NCBI RefSeq assembly: GCF_037975245.1
Contig: NC_092583.1
Coordinates: 105,764 to 169,763 of the forward strand
Origin: Apostichopus japonicus
Taxonomy: Eukaryota; Echinodermata; Holothuroidea; Aspidochirotida; Stichopodidae
Length of the DNA stretch: 64,000 nt
Direction of reading: 5' to 3'
A program made the translations under genes and the position numbers. The notes below the pieces were generated by a model. The model worked only from the letters and a program-made list of their open reading frames with translations, was not told the DNA's origin and searched no databases. Positions 57,231 to 64,000 of this stretch are shown in pieces. Within the stretch, counting starts at the first letter, position 1, and each line of letters opens with the position of its first letter.

Positions 57231-59035
57231 TAAGGGGTGACTTGACATATTCATAAGTAGTGGGCACATAGTCAGGTGACAATGGGTTTTCACTCTTTGC
57301 ACCTAAGAAAAAGGAAAGAAAGCAAAGACCTAATCAATTATTAGTTTGTGTCACATGCATTAACAGTAAAATATTTTCTTCATAAAGCAAGTTTCATGAA
57401 CCATATACAGAATACTTATAATTTGTGAAGATTACTTGTAAATGCCTACATTTGAATAGCACCCATCTACAGCCACAAATTGAATAAATATTAGTGACAT
57501 TTAACCATTTATGTGTCTGAATGTGTATTACAACACTAAGGAGGAGTATTATGTAAACATATCATATATACTTAACAGGCGCATATTCAAGGGGGGGGGG
57601 GCATTGGGGGCACGCCCCCTGGGAAAGAAAAAGAGGAGAGGAAAAAAGAGAGAAGGCAAATGGGGAAAAAAGGGGATTAAAAAGAGGAGGAAGGAGAGGA
57701 AGGAAGGGAAAAAATTTTTGCAGCCTTCCTGTTTTATAAGTAAATAGTACAAAATTGTACAGTTTTAACGACAGTATACCAGAAAGTTAGTGTTAAATTA
57801 CCTACCAGCTATGCATGCAGACCTATTGATTTAACCTTGCTCCAATGTTTAATCTAACACCTTACAAGGGTTACTTAATTGTTATTGTACTAATTGTATT
57901 TAAAACTAATTCATTTAAAACAGTAGTGATGATCATATGAAAGGTGTGTGATGAATCTGGTTAGCTGGAATATTTGCAACTTCTTTGAATTCAGTATGGA
58001 ATGAGTGGATATCAATTTAAAGTATACATGCAACTTTTTGTTTTTCTCATTCTGGTCTCCTGCCCTCTTTTTCTTTGAACGTATAATAGACTACTGGAAT
58101 CTTCTGTTCCTACGGCAAGTCCCCCCCTTTCATTAACCAAAGGAGATAGGACAGGGCTTATTGAAACATATGTCATGCTAGAATGTAAATGTAAACATTG
58201 GGATGTTTATCTTACTCTTTGCTGCATGGTTAAATGCTTGCTAATATGTAGGCTTACAGAACCCTTGCAGTCATTTTTGTTGAAAAGTGCATAAGATTAT
58301 AACTTGTAATTATCCATGAAGCAAACAAAGACTCCTGAATACCTGACGATGTCACCAATGTTAATGCCTGGCACCGATATCACCCCCCCCCCCCCCCCAC
58401 AGCATATTATATCATTAACTAGGCCTGAATATTACTGCTTTGAAATTAAATAAGTTAAATAAGAGTCTTTCACCAGTGCTTGCCTGACCAATCATCTCTA
58501 TTAAAAGATGTAAAAATGGTAGGATTGTTCCTGGCTATGCCATAGTGATGTCAGTGGAGGCCAAATAATCCTTAGAGATTGGTGATACCTTTAGGAATCG
58601 TCTGTCTGCCATTCAATTCACACTTTTTACAACCATTTTTAATTTAATTAAAAAAAAACCCCATTAAATCCTGGCATATGGACAAACATTTGTTTCTCTC
58701 TTGTGAATACTTAAAAAAGAAAATTAAGGGCATACCAGTTCTTCTGGCACTTGTGGTTCAAAGTTTATTGTTCTAAAATTCAAGTTACTACAAACAAAAT
58801 AAGCACAACATACAGCAAATATTGTGTTCCAGTGTCCAATTCTACTCAAGACATAAGTGGAAAAATGAACTGATAAATAAGGAACTTTTGGTCAGTATTT
58901 TATAGCTCTATGAAAAACATTGAAAATCAATAAAGGAATATATAATTAATTCAGGTGCATTAAGACTGACCATTTGTACTCATTGTCACATAAATGTCTA
59001 TAATTCGTACATATCAAGGTTTTCCTATACAATAA
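57231..59035. other. Intergenic with low-complexity tracts
   Basis: Poly-G near 57590 leads into a GCCCCCTGGG segment and a purine-only tract (57625-57715), probably a MITE remnant. Poly-C near 58383-58398. No gene. Confidence 0.45.
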
Positions 59036-59400
59036 ATAATTCTTCTCAGGTATTGACAAGATGCAAAGATTGGTTCTAGTCTAGTGGTATCTGCCACACG
59101 GATTATCCAGATACCACTAGACTAGAACCAATCTTTGCATCTGTTCAATACCCCTAGAAGAATTATTTATCCCTGTGGCACATACCACTAGACTAGAACC
59201 AATCTTTGCATCTGGTCAATACCCCTAGAAGAATTATTTATCTCTGTGGCAGATACCACTAGACTAGAACCAATCTTTGCATCTGGTCAATACCCCTAGA
59301 AGAATTATTTATCCCTGTGGCAGATACCACTAGACTAGAACCAATTTTTGCATCTGGTCAATCTCAATGAAGAAATATTTATCTCTGTGGCAGAAACCAC
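59036..59400. repeat. 71-bp tandem repeat with an inverted first unit
   Basis: The first unit is inverted: GATGCAAAGATTGGTTCTAG... and its complement form a 34-bp stem with a 14-nt loop (about 59061-59142). Units with ATACCACTAGACTAGAACC recur near 59111, 59182, 59253 and 59324. Confidence 0.88.
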
Positions 59401-59925
59401 TTCCTCCTCTTCTTCTGTTTTACCACAACAGACTTTATAATCTAATATGCAAAAAGCCAGTTAGGATGCTGGTTTATGCTGCTTGAATTATAATCCAGTT
59501 TGCAGATTTCCACCTGGGGGTAGAGAACTTTAAAAGAGCAATATATTACCCAATGGATTTTGCAGATTGAATTAGTAGTTGGTAATTGTAGGAAAACAGA
59601 AAGGTGAAAACTTGCCTTCCTTTGATATAACCCTTAACCAGTACTAATTGAAATTTAAAAGCAAACATTTATTTGGTAGTGTTAAGTTTCATGGCCTGGT
59701 TGATTAGATGACAGAAATGGGTCATTTTCTCTAAAGGGGAATTATGGGTAATGTTACTCAGCTGTAGAGAAGTGTGTGATAATTGTTATATTCTTGTCTC
59801 ATGTTGGACATTCTATGATAAATGATAGTCCAGTACAAAGGTATGGTAACCCTCTGTTGGAATCTGCGACATCCCTGCTGTCTACTGTGCGATGAAAAGT
59901 AATGACATTTGAACAGATTTCATAT
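59401..59925. other. Intergenic, no gene recognised
   Basis: AT-rich unique sequence leading into the satellite. Confidence 0.4.
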
Positions 59926-62900
59926 ACCTTATCCAGAGCTCCTTTAAAGCAGAATTCAAGGTTTCATGAATCATGCTATGGGGCATACACAGTATTGACC
60001 ATATCAAACAAGAACTTATTCTAAGCTCATTTAAAGCAGGATTCAAGGTTTCATTCAGCCACTTGAATCATGCTATGGGGCATACACAGTATGGACCATA
60101 TCAAACAAGAACTTATTCTAAGCTCCATTAAAGCAGGATTCAAGGTTTCATTCAGCCACCTAAATCATGTAATGGAGAATACACAGTATGGACCATATCA
60201 AATAAGAACTTATTCTAAGCTTATTTAAAGCAGGATTCAAGGTTTCATTCAGCCACATGAATCATGTTATGGAGAATACACAGTATTGGCCATATCAAAT
60301 AAGAACTTATTCTAAGCTCCTTTAAAGCAGGATTCAAGGTTTCATTCAGCCACCTAAATCATGTAATGGAGAATACACAGTATGGACCATATCAAATAAA
60401 AAACTTATTCTAAGCTTATTTAAAGCAGGATTCAAGGTTTCATTCAGCCACATGAATCATGTTATGGAGAATAAACAGTATTGACCATATCAAATAAGAA
60501 CTTATTCTAAACTCCTTTAAAGCAGGATTCAAGGTTTCATTCAGCCACATGAATCATGTTATGGAGAATATATACAGTATTGACCATATCAAATAAGAAC
60601 TTATTCTAAGCTCCTTTAAAGCAGGATTCAAGGTTTCATTCAGCCACATGAATCATGTTATGGAGCATACACAGTATGGACCATATCAAACAAGAACTTA
60701 TTCTAAACTCCTTTAAAAGCAGGATTCAAGGTTTCATTCAGCCACCTAAATCATGTTATGGAGAATACACAGTATTGACCATATCAAATAAGAACTTATT
60801 CTAAGCTCATTTAAAGCATGATTCAAGGTTTCATTCAGCCACCTAAATCATGTTATGGAGAATACACAGTATGGACTATATCAAATAAGAACTTATTCTA
60901 AGCTTATTTAAAGCAGGATTCAAGGTTTCATTCAGCCACCTAAATCATGTTATGGAGAATACACAGTATGGACCATATCAAATAAAAACTTATTCTAAGC
61001 TCCTTTAAAGCAGGATTCAAGGTTTCATTCAGCCACCTAAATCATGTTATGGAGAATACACAGTATGGACCATATCAAATAAAAACTTATTCTAAGTTCA
61101 TTTAAAGCAGGATTCAAGGTTTCATTCAGCCACCTGAATCATGTTATGGAGAATACACAGTATGGACTATATCAAATAAGAACTTATTCTAAGCTCCTTT
61201 AAAGCAGGATTCAAGGTTTCATTCAGCCACCTGAATCATGTTATGGAGAATACACAGTATTGGCCATATCAAATAAGAACTTATTCTAAGCTCCTTTAAA
61301 GCAGGATTCAAGGTTTCATTCAGCCACCTGAATCATGTTATGGAGAATACACAGTATTGGCCATATCAAATAAGAACTTATTCTAAGCTCCTTTAAAGCA
61401 GGATTCAAGGTTTCATTCAGCCACCTGAATCATGTTATGGAGAATACACAGTATTGGCCATATCAAATAAGAACTTATTCTAAGCTCCTTTAAAGCAGGA
61501 TTCAAGGTTTCATTCAGCCACCTGAATCATGTTATGGAGAATACACAGTATTGGCCATATCAAATAAGAACTTATTCTAAGCTCCTTTAAAGCAGGATTC
61601 AAGGTTTCATTCAGCCACCTGAATCATGTTATGGAGAATACACAGTATTGACCATATCAAACAAAAACTTATTCTAAACTCCTTTAAAGCAGGATTCAAG
61701 GTTTCATTCAATCACCTCAATCATGTTATGGAGAATACACAGTATTGACCATATCAAACAAAAACTTATTCTAAACTCCTTTAAAGCAGGATTCAAGGTT
61801 TCATTCAATCACCTCAATCATGTTATGGAGAATACACAGTATTGACCATATCAAACAAAAACTTATTCTAAACTCCTTTAAAGCAGGATTCAAGGTTTCA
61901 TTCAATCACCTCAATCATGTTATGGAGAATACACAGTATGGACCATATCAAATAAAAACTTATTCTAAGCTCCTTTAAAGCAGGATTCAAGGTTTCATTC
62001 AGCCACCTAAATCATGTTATGGAGAATACACAGTATTGGCCATATCAAATAAGAACTTATTCTAAGCTCCTTTAAAGCAGGATTCAAGGTTTCATTCAGC
62101 CACCTGAATCATGTTATGGAGAATACACAGTATTGGCCATATCAAATAAGAACTTATTCTAAGCTCCTTTAAAGCAGGATTCAAGGTTTCATTCAGCCAC
62201 CTGAATCATGTTATGGAGAATACACAGTATGGACCATATCAAATAAAAACTTATTCTAAGCTCCTTTAAAGCAGGATTCAAGGTTTCATTCAGCCACCTA
62301 AATCATGTTATGGAGAATACACAGTATGGACCATATCAAATAAAAACTTATTCTAAGTTCATTTAAAGCAGGATTCAAGGTTTCATTCAGCCACCTGAAT
62401 CATGTTATGGAGAATACACAGTATGGACTATATCAAATAAGAACTTATTCTAAGCTCATTTAAAGCAGGATTCAAGGTTTCATTCAGCCACCTGAATCAT
62501 GTTATGGAGAATACACAGTATTGGCCATATCAAATAAGAACTTATTCTAAGCTCCTTTAAAGCAGGATTCAAGGTTTCATTCAGCCACCTGAATCATGTT
62601 ATGGAGAATACACAGTATTGGCCATATCAAATAAGAACTTATTCTAAGCTCCTTTAAAGCAGGATTCAAGGTTTCATTCAGCCACCTGAATCATGTTATG
62701 GAGAATACACAGTATTGGCCATATCAAATAAGAACTTATTCTAAGCTCCTTTAAAGCAGGATTCAAGGTTTCATTCAGCCACCTGAATCATGTTATGGAG
62801 AATACACAGTATTGGCCATATCAAATAAGAACTTATTCTAAGCTCCTTTAAAGCAGGATTCAAGGTTTCATTCAGCCACCTGAATCATGTTATGGAGAAT

Positions 62901-64000
62901 ACACAGTATTGGCCATATCAAACAAGAACTTATTCTAAGCTCCTTTAAAGCAGGATTCAAGGTTTCATTCAGCCACCTGAATCATGTTATGGAGAATACA
63001 CAGTATTGACCATATCAAACAAAAACTTATTCTAAACTCCTTTAAAGCAGGATTCAAGGTTTCATTCAATCACCTCAATCATGTTATGGAGAATACACAG
63101 TATTGACCATATCAAACAAAAACTTATTCTAAACTCCTTTAAAGCAGGATTCAAGGTTTCATTCAATCACCTCAATCATGTTATGGAGAATACACAGTAT
63201 GGACCATATCAAATAAAAACTTATTCTAAGCTCCTTTAAAGCAGGATTCAAGGTTTCATTCAGCCACCTAAATCATGTTATGGAGAATACACAGTATTGG
63301 CCATATCAAATAAGAACTTATTCTAAGCTCCTTTAAAGCAGGATTCAAGGTTTCATTCAGCCACCTGAATCATGTTATGGAGAATACACAGTATTGGCCA
63401 TATCAAATAAGAACTTATTCTAAGCTCCTTTAAAGCAGGATTCAAGGTTTCATTCAGCCACCTGAATCATGTTATGGAGAATACACAGTATTGGCCATAT
63501 CAAACAAGAACTTATTCTAAGCTCCTTTAAAGCAGGATTCAAGGTTTCATTCAATCACCTGAATCATGTTATGGAGAATACACAGTATTGACCATATCAA
63601 ACAAGAACTTATTCTAAACTCCTTTAAAGCAGGATTCAAGGTTTCATTCAATCACCTGAATCATGTTATGGAGAATACACAGTATGGACCATATCAAATA
63701 AAAACTTATTCTAAGCTCCTTTAAAGCAGGATTCAAGGTTTCATTCAGCCACCTGAATCATGTTATGGAGAATACACAGTATGGACTATATCAAATAAAA
63801 ACTTATTCTAAGCTCATTTAAAGCAGGATTCAAGGTTTCATTCAGCCACCTGAATCATGTTATGGAGAATACACAGTATTGGCCATATCAAATAAAAACT
63901 TATTCTAAGCTCCTTTAAAGCAGGATTCAAGGTTTCATTCAGCCACCTAAATCATGTAATGGAGAATACACAGTATGGACCATATCAAATAAGAACTTAT
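59926..64000. repeat. 97-bp satellite with 13-monomer higher-order repeat
   Basis: The monomer is about 97 bp (CTCCTTTAAAGCAGGATTCA ... TCATTCAGCCACCTGAATCA ... CAAATAAGAACTTATTCTA). About 42 copies run off the window's right edge. Diagnostic variants recur about 1261 bp apart: AAGTTCATTTAAAGC near 61095 and 62355, and TATGGACC with AAATAAAAAC near 61936 and 63198. The first monomer is truncated. A three-monomer block ending ATTCAATCACCTCAATC has two copies in the next period, so the period varies by one monomer. Confidence 0.96.

Noticed and set aside
57511-57752. Lysine/glycine-rich frame after poly-G
   Set aside because: Low-complexity purine tract; no homology.
59926-64000. CRISPR-like regular repeat
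   Set aside because: The 97-bp units are contiguous with no unique spacers, in a eukaryotic context; it is a satellite.

Overview
This window looks like non-coding, repeat-dominated nuclear DNA from a marine invertebrate animal. An echinoderm or another invertebrate deuterostome is my best guess. The evidence is spliced coding exons with GT-AG borders, no long intact ORF in 64 kb, frequent AGGCCTAGGC-type tracts, and eukaryotic transposons of many kinds (hAT-like MITEs, MULE, ISL2EU-like DDE/YqaJ, several LINEs, a Penelope-like 3' piece, a tRNA-derived SINE). The species is inferred, not shown. Nothing looks prokaryotic.

Layout. 1-1494: satellite with an 829-bp higher-order period. 2187-2705: MULE transposase pseudogene (minus). 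4.8-9.2 kb: LINE tail, MITEs and palindromes. 9278-9961: MITE with perfect 8-bp target-site duplication (TSD), holding a LINE 3' fragment and a 30-bp micro-palindrome. 11.2 and 14.15-14.45 kb: two arrays of palindromes repeating every 20-21 bp. 12089-12451 and 21478-21871: two copies of one MITE, each with a perfect TSD. 14648-16377 and 17675-19397: two inverted copies of a 1.72-kb hAT-like element.

20088-27715 is the most interesting unit. It is 7.6 kb bounded by matching inverted termini and TA dinucleotides. It contains the only convincing multi-exon gene (minus strand, six exons, about 333 aa, SAM-like N-terminus and a C-terminal domain resembling the SAMD3-like multi-copy proteins of fish and invertebrates). 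A small two-exon reading frame lies on the opposite strand in an intron.

28.7-35.4 kb is a nest of elements: a MITE with a perfect TSD (30298-35184) holds a 4.58-kb hAT-like element with a perfect TSD (30362-34942), which holds a LINE tail. 39.6-42.9 kb: diverged tandem repeats, then a LINE whose YVDD active-site codons have expanded into a minisatellite and which a MITE has split. 43703: THAP-like N-terminus. 44.9-51.8 kb: two elements with GTGTTTRCAYGGG-type ends; the larger carries tandem units dense in AGGTCA half-sites. 52.3-57.2 kb: decayed YqaJ-nuclease and DDE_Tnp_4 transposase genes, tail to tail, as in ISL2EU-type transposons, with 29-bp minisatellites in opposite orientations around and inside. 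59.9-64.0 kb: 97-bp satellite with a 13-monomer higher-order repeat.

Apart from the SAM-like gene, most recognisable coding sequence is transposon debris. Pseudogenes were read by eye across frameshifts, so edges are approximate. Boundaries supported by TSDs are exact.
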